Origin: an uncultured SAR86 cluster bacterium
GTDB lineage: Bacteria > Pseudomonadota > Gammaproteobacteria > Magnimaribacterales > D2472
DNA: 64,000 nucleotides
Reading direction: 5' to 3'
Assembly: GCA_902511575.1 (NCBI GenBank)
Contig: CABXFU010000007.1
Span: 1-64,000, forward strand
This document shows, one piece after another, positions 11,099 through 19,901 of this stretch. Within the stretch, counting starts at the first letter, position 1. Each line of letters begins with the position of its first letter. A model generated the notes under the pieces. The model saw only the letters and a list, made by a program, of their open reading frames with translations. It did not search any database and was not told the DNA's origin. The translations under genes were made by a program, and so were the position numbers.

Positions 11099-11533
11099 AT
11101 GAAGAAAAACAAAGCCTCTACACCATGTCTTGGAATATGCTCAACGACATATGGTGACAATGTATGCAAGGGCTGCAAGCGATTTGTCCATGAGGTGATT
11201 GATTGGAATAAATATGCTGTTTCTGAAAAGGAGTTAGTGAATTCTCGACTTGAAAATTTTAAGCTCACCGTTTTAAAGGATAGATTCTCTGTTACAAATG
11301 CCGAGCTGTTTGCAACTCGACTCAATGAACAAGGAATAAACTTTAATGATTCCTTGGATCCAATGACCTGGATCTTCGATCTTCTTCGAGCTGCTGGCTC
11401 ACAAGAATTAGATTTGCATCAATTTGGAATTGCTTGTCATGTAAATATTAATCTTGCTGAGCTTAAAGACCAGATTTACTCAGAGTTTTTAGAACTTTCT
11501 GAGGCGCACTATGAAAGGTATTTTTCTACTTAG
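11099..11533 (+). CDS. DUF1289 family protein
   Basis: 144 aa, function unknown. The first 45 residues match the DUF1289 pattern: TPCLGICS, then CKGCKRF, then a Trp in IDWNKY. The cysteine pairs suggest a small metal or Fe-S site. The remaining 100 residues are helical and not recognised. It is transcribed divergently from acnB and ends 8 nt inside the 3' end of umuC. ATG at 11099. Confidence 0.7.
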   Translation: MKKNKASTPCLGICSTTYGDNVCKGCKRFVHEVIDWNKYAVSEKELVNSRLENFKLTVLKDRFSVTNAELFATRLNEQGINFNDSLDPMTWIFDLLRAAGSQELDLHQFGIACHVNINLAELKDQIYSEFLELSEAHYERYFST

Positions 11534-12794
11534 TCGTTGGTAATTCCCACAAATTCGTTGTGTATTTAGGTGAGACCATTTCTTTTTGTATGGGTGATAA
11601 ACCTCCAGGGTATTGCGATGCATAGTAAATTTGCGTTTGAATACTGTTGAGTCCATCTATCGTTTGCATTAAATTTGTATCTTGTTTTAAGTGCTGTTGA
11701 TCTGTTGCTGCAAAAAGAGATCTCTGAATAAAGGCTGGATGTGAAAACTGACTCAGTAATATTCCTGCTTTTGCATAAGGATAACCGTCTTTAAAAATTG
11801 TATTTAATACTTTGTTTGCACCCATTAGAATGCTCCTTGTATCATCTATCGGGCAGGGGAGCTGAAAGCTCTCAAATCCACGATATTGTTGTTGTTTATT
11901 AAATCTACTGGTTGAAATAAATACTGACACTTGAGAACATTTTTGTTGCTCCTGTCTAAGTTTTTCTCCTGCCCGAACTGCAAAGTTGCTAATTAATGGT
12001 TTTAGTGCACTTAAGTTTTCAATTCTGCTCCTAAAACTTCGACTTACAACAATTTGTTTTTTTGGCTCAGAATGATCGTCTATTTGAATGCATGATTCCC
12101 CTCTTAATTCTCTAACTGTGCGCTCTAAAACAACGCTAAACTTTTTTCTAATAAACCTAATGTCCATTTGCACCAATTCATAAGCTGAATATACGCCTAA
12201 TTGATTCAGTTGCCTGGCGAGGTTATGACCAACCCCCCAAATCTCTCTAATAGGCAATGTTTTAAGAATGTGAGAGATATCTTTTTGATTGCTTAGGCAA
12301 CAGACTCCTGTGCCACCATTTGCATTCTTTGCAATATGACTTGCAACCTTGGTAAGAGTTTTAGTTGGTGCAATTCCAATTCGTACAGGTATACCGACCC
12401 ATTGCCGTATAGTATTGCGACAATAAACACCAAACTCATGTGCTTGATTTATATTTTGTATATGTTGCAAATCTAAAAATGCTTCATCGATGCTATAAAT
12501 CTCGATTCTTTTTACCATACCATCAAGAATATTCATTACTCTTTTCGATAGATCACCGTACAGCGGGAAGTTTGATGAAAATACTTTACCCCCCTGAGCC
12601 AAATACTTTTTTTTCACTTGAAACCAAGGAACGCCCATTTTTATACCCATGGCTTTTGCTTCTTTGCTTCTGGCAATCACACATCCATCATTATTAGACA
12701 GCACTACAATAGGCGTTTTTTTTAAATCTGGTCGAAACACTCTCTCGCATGAGGCATAGAAGTTATCACAATCCACTAACGCTAAAAGCTTCAT
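11526..12794 (-). CDS. umuC: DNA polymerase V catalytic subunit UmuC
   Basis: 422 aa, the same length as E. coli UmuC. A Y-family polymerase for error-prone bypass of DNA lesions, active as UmuD'2C. Catalytic acidic residues are in LVDCDNFYASCE (near residue 8) and YSIDEAFLD (near residue 102). A likely sliding-clamp motif, QRSLF, sits near residue 350, where E. coli has QLNLF. Its ATG overlaps the umuD stop (12791-12794). Full SOS mutagenesis genes are unusual for strongly streamlined marine bacteria. Confidence 0.95.
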   Translation of the reverse strand: MKLLALVDCDNFYASCERVFRPDLKKTPIVVLSNNDGCVIARSKEAKAMGIKMGVPWFQVKKKYLAQGGKVFSSNFPLYGDLSKRVMNILDGMVKRIEIYSIDEAFLDLQHIQNINQAHEFGVYCRNTIRQWVGIPVRIGIAPTKTLTKVASHIAKNANGGTGVCCLSNQKDISHILKTLPIREIWGVGHNLARQLNQLGVYSAYELVQMDIRFIRKKFSVVLERTVRELRGESCIQIDDHSEPKKQIVVSRSFRSRIENLSALKPLISNFAVRAGEKLRQEQQKCSQVSVFISTSRFNKQQQYRGFESFQLPCPIDDTRSILMGANKVLNTIFKDGYPYAKAGILLSQFSHPAFIQRSLFAATDQQHLKQDTNLMQTIDGLNSIQTQIYYASQYPGGLSPIQKEMVSPKYTTNLWELPTTK

Positions 12795-13222
12795 TCAAAC
12801 TTATTAATGGCTGCAGTCACTGTTCCCATAATATCTAGGTCTTGACCATGCTGGATGTAGATTGGCTCGTATTTTGAATTCTCTGGCAGCAAGCACAGTC
12901 GAGGCTTAAGGTGTAATCGTTTGCATACAAAGTCTCCGTCTAGAGAGGCAACTACAATGCTGCCATGCTTTGGTTTAAGACTTCGATCAACTATTAGGAT
13001 GGCTTGATCTGCAATATTTGCATCTAACATTGAGTCCCCGGATACTCTTACCAAGAAAGTCGCGGCCCCATTCTTGATAAGGTATTGATTAAGATCAATA
13101 GGGCTTTCAAGGTAATCATTGGCAGGGCTTGGAAAGCCTACAGATACTGGCTCTACAAAAAATTTTGTAAAAGTGGCAGGCAAATCATTTGCCGATAGTG
13201 AACCGAGATAATTAATAGTCAT
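12791..13222 (-). CDS. umuD: UmuD, self-cleaving polymerase V subunit
   Basis: 143 aa, LexA/signal-peptidase fold. The Ser-Lys dyad is S64 (SGDSMLD) and K101 (FVCKRL). The expected self-cleavage site aligns at V28-G29, just before FPSPANDYLE. E. coli has Cys-Gly there and most relatives have Ala-Gly or Cys-Gly, so Val-Gly is unusual. A perfect LexA box sits 11 nt upstream of the ATG, so umuDC should be part of the SOS regulon. Confidence 0.94.
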   Translation of the reverse strand: MTINYLGSLSANDLPATFTKFFVEPVSVGFPSPANDYLESPIDLNQYLIKNGAATFLVRVSGDSMLDANIADQAILIVDRSLKPKHGSIVVASLDGDFVCKRLHLKPRLCLLPENSKYEPIYIQHGQDLDIMGTVTAAINKFE

Positions 13223-13233
13223 GGGATTTAAAA

Positions 13234-13253
13234 TACTGTATATTTATACAGTA
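13234..13253 (-). promoter_or_regulatory. LexA (SOS) box upstream of umuDC
   Basis: TACTGTATATTTATACAGTA, a near-perfect 20-bp palindrome containing CTGT-N8-ACAG, the gammaproteobacterial LexA consensus. It lies 11 nt before the umuD start. Because it is so close to the ATG, LexA would block both promoter and start-site access; no separate Shine-Dalgarno is evident between box and start. Confidence 0.93.
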
Positions 13254-13276
13254 TTATTTACTAACAAACAATAGTT

Positions 13277-13988
13277 TTACAGAGTAAATTCTTTTAATTC
13301 TTGCTGCTGTTCATCAAGCATCAGATACCAGCCAGTTTTATGCCAGTCACCTAAAACAATTCGAGTGCCAGGATTTATGTGGTGAGTATTAGGCCTATGG
13401 GTATGACCATGAATTAGTAAATCAATGCGGTGTTCTGCAAAAAAATCTTGGATGGCAGTTGGAGTGACATCCATAATAGCAATATCCTTATTAGTATTAT
13501 TTTTTTGACTAGCATCACGCATGTTTGATGCGATATTGAGACGATCATTTAAAGGTTTTTGTAGAAATTCTTGCTGCCATTCTTCTGACCTAACCTCTTT
13601 TTTAAATTTCATATATTCAAGATCTTCTATGCAAAAACTATCCCCATGCGATAGAGCAATTTTTTGATCAAAGAAGTTCAAAAAGAATGGGTCTGGAAGA
13701 AGGGTGAGATTGGATTGCTCTGCAAATTTTTGACCACATAAGAAATCTCTATTGCCATGAATAAAAAATATTTCTAGTCCACTGCGAGTGGCATGATTTA
13801 TTTTTTGCATCACGCTAGTGGCAAGCTCGGAGTTATCATCATCTCCAACCCATGCCTCAAAAAGATCACCTAATATGTATAGATGGGATAGTTCTTGTGC
13901 GGCAGTTTTTAAAAATTTAAAAAAAGCCCTCTGTTACAGAGGGCGTATTTTCAGATAAATGAAGATCAGATATGAATCCTAACTTCAT
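13277..13988 (-). CDS. lpxH: UDP-2,3-diacylglucosamine pyrophosphatase LpxH, frame broken by one base at a T7 run
   Basis: Lipid A synthesis enzyme that hydrolyses UDP-diacylglucosamine to lipid X. The gene starts at ATG 13988, overlapping the cyclophilin stop (ATGA), and reads MKLGFISDLHL with metal ligands D8 and H10. After residue 23 an in-frame TAA follows a run of seven T (plus-strand A7, 13919-13925). Removing one T joins it to the downstream frame and gives 236 aa with D41, N79, H114, H195 and H197 at the same numbers as in E. coli LpxH. Without a shift, only an inactive 178-aa internal ORF (13277-13813), lacking D8, H10 and D41, could be made. Either a sequencing error, a real mutation, or slippage. 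Confidence 0.85.
13919..13944 (-). other. Hairpin plus T7 run inside lpxH (terminator-like or slippage element)
   Basis: On the coding strand a perfect 8-bp stem, GCCCTCTG-TAA-CAGAGGGC (13944-13926), abuts seven T (13925-13919). By form it is an intrinsic terminator, but it lies at codons 15-23 of lpxH and the stem encodes the conserved N-terminal peptide PSVTEG. The one-base frame error occurs exactly in the T7. A hairpin next to a U7 tract is also the layout of transcriptional slippage sites, so attenuation, slippage or coincidence are all open. Confidence 0.7.
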
Positions 13989-14605
13989 TCACTCACTGTA
14001 ACTGAATTAATCACTGTTGGTTCAAGAGGGGCATCAGCATAGCCGCCAACAGTAGAGGTTGTGCTGAGAGCTATTTGATCCACAACATCCATGCCATCAA
14101 TCACTGAACCAAAAACTGCATAGCCCCAGCCTTGAGAGGTTTCAGCTGTATGATTGAGAAAGTCGTTATCTTTATGATTTATAAAAAATTGACCAGTAGC
14201 AGAATGAGGGTCCATGGTTCGGGCCATCGCAATAGAACCACGATCATTCTTCAATCCATTATTGGCCTCATTTTGGATTGGATCTGTGTTTGTTGGTTTG
14301 GGAGTCATATTTTCATCTAGACCGCCACCTTGCACCATAAATCCGTCAATGATTCTGTGAAAAATTGTGCCTGAATAATAGCCATCTTCAGCCAGTTTTA
14401 AAAAGTTTGCCACAGTTATGGGCGCGTTATCAGCATCAAGTTCTAAATGGATGTCTCCGGCTGAAGTAGAAATAGTAACAAGTGACATTTGATCCTCCTC
14501 TGGATGATATTCAGTCTGATCTTTTTGATCAATGGGTGACAGGAAGAAGATTGATGCAACTGAGGTTACAATAATTATTAAGACAGCAATTTGTATTTTT
14601 GACAT
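13985..14605 (-). CDS. Peptidyl-prolyl cis-trans isomerase, cyclophilin type
   Basis: 206 aa. An N-terminal hydrophobic segment (residues about 5-22) acts as signal peptide or membrane anchor, so the enzyme is probably periplasmic. A cyclophilin domain follows (about 42-204) with FHRIIDGFMVQGG, GSIAMAR, ATGQFFIN and VFGSVIDGMDVVD. In E. coli cytoplasmic ppiB precedes lpxH and is divergent from cysS; the same layout here suggests this is the ppiB-locus gene with an export signal added. Confidence 0.92.
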   Translation of the reverse strand: MSKIQIAVLIIIVTSVASIFFLSPIDQKDQTEYHPEEDQMSLVTISTSAGDIHLELDADNAPITVANFLKLAEDGYYSGTIFHRIIDGFMVQGGGLDENMTPKPTNTDPIQNEANNGLKNDRGSIAMARTMDPHSATGQFFINHKDNDFLNHTAETSQGWGYAVFGSVIDGMDVVDQIALSTTSTVGGYADAPLEPTVINSVTVSE

Positions 14606-14666
14606 TAATAAAACCTACATTCCAATTAAGTTCTTTATAATAAGTGATTCACATATCAAATAATAG

Positions 14667-16037
14667 ATGACAATTAAGTTTTATAACTCCTTAACTAATC
14701 AGAAGGAAGATTTTGTACCCATACGCGAGGGCGAGGTCGGGGTGTATGTCTGTGGAATGACGGTTTACGATAATTGCCATTTAGGTCATGCAAGAGCGAT
14801 GATGGCTTTTGATATTCTTGCTCGCTATCTTCGATATCAAAACTACAAGGTTAATTTCATTCGCAATATCACTGATATAGATGACAAAATTATCGAAAGA
14901 GCTAATGAGAATAAAGAAACAATAGATGCTCTTACGGATCGCACGATTGCGAGTATGCAGGAAGATTTTTCTAAGCTTGGATTAGAGATTCCTACAAATG
15001 AGCCTCGTGCAACAGATCATATTGAGGGCATGATTGCAATGATTAGTACGCTAATTGATAAGGGGCATGCGTATCACTCTGAAGGTGGAGATGTTTTTTT
15101 TGCTGTGCGCACATTTCCTGAGTATGGAAAACTGTCAAACAAAAATATCGATGATTTGAATCCAGGCTCAAGAATTGAAGAGGATGACTCTAAAAAAGAT
15201 CCATTGGATTTTGTGCTATGGAAAAGCGCTAAACCAAATGAACCATCATGGGACTCTCCTTGGGGTCTTGGAAGGCCTGGATGGCATATTGAATGTTCGG
15301 TAATGTCATTAGAAAATTTAGGAAAGCATTTTGACATACATGGCGGAGGTCCAGATTTATTATTCCCTCATCATGAGAATGAAATTGCCCAATCTGAATG
15401 TGCTTCTGATCATAAATTTGCAAATTATTGGATGCATTCAGGATTGCTAAAAATTAATGGTGAAAAGATGTCAAAGTCTTTGGGTAATTTTGCAATGCTA
15501 AAAGATTTATTTGCCTCCTATCATCCAGAAGTCATCAGGTATTATTTAATCTCTAGCCACTATAGAAGTTCTCTAAATTTTGACAACGAATCTCTCGATC
15601 AAGCGCGATCAGCTTTAACAAGACTGTATCAGGCTATATCGGTTGCGCCATCACAAGAGTCAGATTTGCATGACGATAGTGTTAAAGAATTTATACACTC
15701 AATGAATGATGATTTGAATACTCCAGAAGCATTAAGCACTCTCTTTGGATTGGCAAAATTAATTAATAGCAGTCAAGATGCGCAAGATCAGAGTATGTAT
15801 GCATCAACAATGAGAGAATTGGGCAAAGTTTTAGGGCTTCTTAATGATAGCTCTGAAGCTTTTCTTCAATATGGTGCTAAGTTAACTGATGAAGAGATTA
15901 GTAAGAAAATAGATGAAAGAAATCAAGCAAGAGATAATAAGGATTTTCAAAAAGCTGATCAGATAAGAGATGAGCTAGCAGCTCAAGGTATTTTGCTTGA
16001 TGACTCTAGCGATGGAACTAGTTGGAAGAAATCTTAA
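14667..16037 (+). CDS. cysS: Cysteinyl-tRNA synthetase
   Basis: 456 aa class I synthetase charging tRNA-Cys. Zinc-binding C29 (YVCGMTVYD), the HIGH-type motif HLGH at residues 38-41, the GWHIECS zinc/substrate motif, and KMSKS (EKMSKSLGN) are all present. The C-terminal anticodon-binding region is complete (KADQIRDEL). Divergent from the cyclophilin gene; convergent with the following SDR, overlapping 4 nt. Confidence 0.97.
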   Translation: MTIKFYNSLTNQKEDFVPIREGEVGVYVCGMTVYDNCHLGHARAMMAFDILARYLRYQNYKVNFIRNITDIDDKIIERANENKETIDALTDRTIASMQEDFSKLGLEIPTNEPRATDHIEGMIAMISTLIDKGHAYHSEGGDVFFAVRTFPEYGKLSNKNIDDLNPGSRIEEDDSKKDPLDFVLWKSAKPNEPSWDSPWGLGRPGWHIECSVMSLENLGKHFDIHGGGPDLLFPHHENEIAQSECASDHKFANYWMHSGLLKINGEKMSKSLGNFAMLKDLFASYHPEVIRYYLISSHYRSSLNFDNESLDQARSALTRLYQAISVAPSQESDLHDDSVKEFIHSMNDDLNTPEALSTLFGLAKLINSSQDAQDQSMYASTMRELGKVLGLLNDSSEAFLQYGAKLTDEEISKKIDERNQARDNKDFQKADQIRDELAAQGILLDDSSDGTSWKKS

Positions 16038-16903
16038 TCATCTTCTTGTAAGTCCTCAATAACAGATTCGATACCAGTTGAGCCCATATTCATTCCAACC
16101 ACTCTTTCGATTCCCATTTTTGAATAGTGCTCAGCCGCATCTACCATCAATCCTGAATTGTCGAGAGTAAGGCCGCCATCAACGCAAAGATTAATTCCAG
16201 TAATAAATCTTGATTCATCTGATGCAAGAAATAATGCTGTGTATGCAATATCAATTGGCATACCAAAATCTTTAATGGGTTGCTCAAGCTTGCTGTCTTC
16301 AATTGCTGTTGCCAGCAGAGGTGTGTTTATTGTTCCTGGTGAAATAGCATTTACTCTTATTTTAAATTCACCAAGCTCAATAGCAGCATTTTTGCAAAAA
16401 TTTATGACTCCAGCTTTTGCAGCAGAATAAGCAAGCGGACCAGATCCACCTCCCATGCCTGCAATTGATGCTGTATTAATAATAGAGCCTCCAGATATAT
16501 TTTTTTTCATGACTCTAGCAGCGTATTTTGTACCCAGAAAGACAGACTTTAGAAGTATTTGAAATGACTTATCCCATTCATCTCCATTAACGTGCGTAAT
16601 GGGGCCGACTGCGCCACCAATCCCTGCATTATTAAATAGAATATTTAAACCACCAAAATGATCAACTGCAAGGTTGATCATGCTTTCGATATCATTTTCT
16701 GATGAAACATCGACAACAGATATGCACGCATTAGAATCTAGTTTTTTTTGCTTAATGATTTCAAAAGTTTCTTCAAGGGTCTCATTGTTGATATCAGCTA
16801 AAACAACCTTAGCGCCATGCTCCAAAAACAATAGCGCAGTTTCTTTGCCAATGCCGCTTCCAGCGCCGGTTACAATTGCAACCTGATCTTGTAATCTTTT
16901 CAT
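16034..16903 (-). CDS. Short-chain dehydrogenase/reductase
   Basis: 289 aa classical SDR. NAD(P)-binding TGAGSGIG (residues 12-19), NNAG, the catalytic Ser in NTASIAG, and YSAAK are present; ADI after beta-2 favours NAD(H). After the usual SDR end (CVDGGLTL) it carries an extra 40-residue acidic tail. Substrate unknown. Members of this subfamily are often annotated as cyclohexanol or steroid dehydrogenases, but nothing in this neighbourhood points to a pathway. Confidence 0.85.
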   Translation of the reverse strand: MKRLQDQVAIVTGAGSGIGKETALLFLEHGAKVVLADINNETLEETFEIIKQKKLDSNACISVVDVSSENDIESMINLAVDHFGGLNILFNNAGIGGAVGPITHVNGDEWDKSFQILLKSVFLGTKYAARVMKKNISGGSIINTASIAGMGGGSGPLAYSAAKAGVINFCKNAAIELGEFKIRVNAISPGTINTPLLATAIEDSKLEQPIKDFGMPIDIAYTALFLASDESRFITGINLCVDGGLTLDNSGLMVDAAEHYSKMGIERVVGMNMGSTGIESVIEDLQEDD

Positions 16904-17010
16904 TTAATAATTATTACTGAAAGCGTATCAAAATAAAAATAAAGTTAAGCCAAAAAGACATCATGCATGAGTTTAACAAATAGATTAAAATTGAGGATTG
17001 GCTAAAAGAA

Positions 17011-17085
17011 TGGCTCCCTGACGTGGGATCGAACCACGGACCAATTGATTAACAGTCAACTGCTCTACCGCTGAGCTATCAGGGA
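17011..17085 (-). tRNA. tRNA-Asn (GTT), CCA encoded
   Basis: On the minus strand the 75-nt cloverleaf runs from TCCCTGA to TCAGGGA plus GCCA. Acceptor stem 7 bp perfect; D arm with AGCGGTA; anticodon loop CTGTTAA, giving anticodon GUU; TTCGATC T-loop; CCA is encoded. The 16904-17010 and 17086-17131 flanks hold no gene that I can see. Confidence 0.97.
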
Positions 17086-17131
17086 ACAAGTTGAGAATTA
17101 TAAATTAAAATTCATAAAGTAAAACAAGATA

Positions 17132-19141
17132 ATGACAAAAAATTTAACCGTTACATCTCCGTTTGAACCTGCTGGCAGTCAGCCAACAGCAATAAAAACT
17201 CTTGTAAATGGTTTAAATGATGGATTGCTTCATCAAGTATTGCTTGGTGTAACAGGATCAGGAAAGACTTATACCATGGCTAAAATTATTGAATCAACCC
17301 AAAGACCTGCTGTGGTTATGGCTCCAAATAAAACATTAGCTGCACAATTATATGGAGAACTCAAAGATTTTTTCCCAAAAAATTCTGTTGAGTATTTCGT
17401 TTCTTATTATGATTACTACCAGCCTGAAGCGTATGTGCCCACATCAGATACATATATAGCCAAAGATGCATCCGTGAACGAACACATTGAACAAATGCGT
17501 CTATCTGCCACCAAGGCCTTGCTTGAAAGAAATGACACCATTGTTGTTGCTACTGTGTCAGCCATATATGGTTTGGGCGCTCCTGAATCTTATCTAAATA
17601 TGATTTTGCATCTAGGCAGAGGAGATATAATTGATCAAAGAAGCATTCTGCGTCGCTTATCTTCAATGCAGTACACGCGAAATGATATTGATTTTAGGCG
17701 CGCGACTTTCAGGGTGCGTGGAGATGTAATTGATATATATCCTGCTGATTCCGAGCGTGACGCACTAAGAATTGAATTATTTGGAGATGAGGTAGAACGT
17801 TTGCTTTGGATAGACCCATTAACAGGCGAAGTCATGCACGAAATACCTCGGGCAACGATTTATCCAAAAACTCATTATGTAACACCTAAAGAAACCGTTC
17901 TGGATTGTTTAAAAACAGTTCGTGAAGAATTGAAAGATAGAATTAAGTACTTGAAAGATAATGATAAGTTGGTTGAGGCGCAAAGGTTGCAGGAGAGAAC
18001 AACTTACGACCTAGAAATGATGCAGGAACTTGGATATTGCCAAGGGATAGAAAATTATTCTCGTTATCTTTCAGGGCGAAATCCAGGAGAACCACCTCCA
18101 TGCCTTTTTGATTACTTGCCTAAAAATGCAATAGTTTTTATGGATGAGTCTCATGTTTCAGTCCCTCAAATTGGAGGGATGTATAAGGGAGATCGATCTC
18201 GCAAAGAAACGCTTGTAGATTATGGGTTTAGATTACCGTCAGCTTTAGATAATCGCCCATTAAGATTTGAAGAATGGGAGGATGTTACTCCTCAAAAAAT
18301 ATACGTATCTGCAACTCCTGGCAAGTATGAGATGGAGCATTCCGATAATATGGCTGAGTTATTAGTTAGACCAACTGGACTGATCGACCCAGAAATTGAA
18401 ATTAGACCTGCAACTTCTCAAATTGATGATGTTATTGGTGAATGCAATGAAAGGGCAGCTTTAAAAGAAAGAGTATTAATAACAACTTTAACAAAACGTA
18501 TGGCTGAGGATTTAACTGACTATTTAGAAGAAAATGGAATAAGAACTCGCTATATGCATTCTGATGTGGATACAGTAGAGAGAACAGAGATTATTCGAGA
18601 TTTAAGGCTAGGCCATTTTGATGTTTTAGTTGGAATTAATTTATTAAGAGAGGGTTTAGATATACCCGAAGTCAGCTTGGTCGCCATACTAGATGCTGAT
18701 AAAGAAGGATTTTTAAGATCAGAAGTTACTCTTATTCAAACCGTTGGTAGAGCAGCAAGAAATATTCGAGGCAAGGCTATCATGTATGCAGACAAGGTTA
18801 CTGGTTCTATGCAAAGAGCCATGGATGAGATGTCTCGTAGAAGAGAAATTCAAGTTCAATTCAATAAAGATAACAACATTACCCCTAAATCAATTGTAAA
18901 AGATATTAAAGATGTGATGGAAGGGGCTAGAGTTACCAAACAAGCTAAGAAAACCAAACCCCAGTATTTTGAAAAAGAACTACCTTTTAAAATTAAAAGT
19001 GAATCACCTGACGCGATTTCTAACTCAATTAAAAAATTAGAAGAACAAATGTATATTTATGCGAAAGAAACTGAGTATGAAAAAGCTGCATATTGCAGAG
19101 ATCAAATCAAAAATCTAAAGTGGCAGCTTCTAAACTCTTGA
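17132..19141 (+). CDS. uvrB: Excinuclease ABC subunit B
   Basis: 669 aa helicase-like subunit of nucleotide excision repair, which verifies damage after UvrA and recruits UvrC. Walker A GVTGSGKT at residues 39-46, the damage-probing beta-hairpin [12 protein letters not shown], the DESHVS Walker B, the helicase motif QTVGRAARN, and the C-terminal UVR motif ([19 protein letters not shown]) that contacts UvrC. Full length. Confidence 0.97.
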   Translation: MTKNLTVTSPFEPAGSQPTAIKTLVNGLNDGLLHQVLLGVTGSGKTYTMAKIIESTQRPAVVMAPNKTLAAQLYGELKDFFPKNSVEYFVSYYDYYQPEAYVPTSDTYIAKDASVNEHIEQMRLSATKALLERNDTIVVATVSAIYGLGAPESYLNMILHLGRGDIIDQRSILRRLSSMQYTRNDIDFRRATFRVRGDVIDIYPADSERDALRIELFGDEVERLLWIDPLTGEVMHEIPRATIYPKTHYVTPKETVLDCLKTVREELKDRIKYLKDNDKLVEAQRLQERTTYDLEMMQELGYCQGIENYSRYLSGRNPGEPPPCLFDYLPKNAIVFMDESHVSVPQIGGMYKGDRSRKETLVDYGFRLPSALDNRPLRFEEWEDVTPQKIYVSATPGKYEMEHSDNMAELLVRPTGLIDPEIEIRPATSQIDDVIGECNERAALKERVLITTLTKRMAEDLTDYLEENGIRTRYMHSDVDTVERTEIIRDLRLGHFDVLVGINLLREGLDIPEVSLVAILDADKEGFLRSEVTLIQTVGRAARNIRGKAIMYADKVTGSMQRAMDEMSRRREIQVQFNKDNNITPKSIVKDIKDVMEGARVTKQAKKTKPQYFEKELPFKIKSESPDAISNSIKKLEEQMYIYAKETEYEKAAYCRDQIKNLKWQLLNS

Positions 19142-19142
19142 T

Positions 19143-19862
19143 TTAGCCATCACTGCAATTTTGAGACAATAAAAGATAGTAATAATCTCTTACCCTTTCA
19201 ACAAAATCAACGGTTTGTTGACCTCTAGAATAGTTTTCCGAATCCATAGAGGTTTTTAAATTTAGTAAATATCCCTCCAAATCTAACCAAGTTACTTCAA
19301 TAGCTTTTTTATCTATTGCATCAATTGCATTTCTTATATTTGTAGTGCCTAAGTTGTAGGAAGCTAGTACAAAAGCAATCTTGTCACCTGAAGAGGTTCC
19401 ATAGTTGGTACTTAATTTAAGATCAGAAATATATTGCGCCCCACCATAAATACTTTGAATTGGATCCAAGCGATTCGTAACACCCACCGATGCTGCTGTG
19501 GGGAGAGTTAACATCATCATGCCCTTAACTTGAGTTGCTGATCGAGCTTTTGGATTCCATTGTGATTCCTGAAAAGCAACTGCAGCAAGAAGCTCCCATT
19601 CAATATCAAATGTTTGAGCAGCTTCAATAAAATCATCTTTATATTTTAAGAATCTTGATTCTTTTAGCTCATCAAATTTCGTCTTTTCAAAATCACTGAG
19701 CCTTGAAAAGGAATATAATTTTTCATTGATAACGTTGCAATAGACAGATAAAGGCGTGCTAACAGGATCCTTAGTACACCCATAAAGGCCAAAAATCAGG
19801 ATGAAAATAATTGAGTTTTTTGCAAGGAATTGCATAGTTTTTATTTTTTTAATTTTAAACAT
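19143..19862 (-). CDS. MltF-type lytic transglycosylase lacking the binding domain
   Basis: 239 aa. A lipoprotein signal peptide ends at GLYGC (lipid Cys at residue 29), then one SLT domain cleaving peptidoglycan glycan strands: catalytic Glu E99 in AFQESQWNP, GMMMLT, YGGAQYI and ASYNLG. These motifs and the position divergent from purL match E. coli MltF. But MltF normally has an extra roughly 230-residue solute-binding-like domain before the SLT domain; here only about 45 residues separate lipobox from catalytic domain. Anchored in the outer membrane by inference. Confidence 0.85.
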   Translation of the reverse strand: MFKIKKIKTMQFLAKNSIIFILIFGLYGCTKDPVSTPLSVYCNVINEKLYSFSRLSDFEKTKFDELKESRFLKYKDDFIEAAQTFDIEWELLAAVAFQESQWNPKARSATQVKGMMMLTLPTAASVGVTNRLDPIQSIYGGAQYISDLKLSTNYGTSSGDKIAFVLASYNLGTTNIRNAIDAIDKKAIEVTWLDLEGYLLNLKTSMDSENYSRGQQTVDFVERVRDYYYLLLSQNCSDG

Positions 19863-19901
19863 CCTTATAATTAATTATTACAATATTTTACTAGAGAGCT
19901 A

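Noticed and set aside
11068-11325. Antisense ORFs across real genes (for example this one and 60426-60935 on the minus strand)
   Set aside because: They lie opposite genes with clear family motifs, lack recognisable domains and have no own ribosome site; treated as shadows.
13277-13813. A complete 178-aa LpxH starting at 13813
   Set aside because: Homology extends upstream to 13988 and the 178-aa form would lack D8, H10 and D41 of the metal site.
13919-13950. Simple intrinsic terminator between the cyclophilin gene and lpxH
   Set aside because: The hairpin lies within lpxH codons 15-23 and the gene overlaps the cyclophilin stop by ATGA, so it is not intergenic; its shape is still recorded as a feature.
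16034-16903. SDR gene as an outlying part of the steroid pathway
   Set aside because: It is 28 kb from the operon with no other pathway genes nearby, and SDR sequence alone does not predict the substrate.
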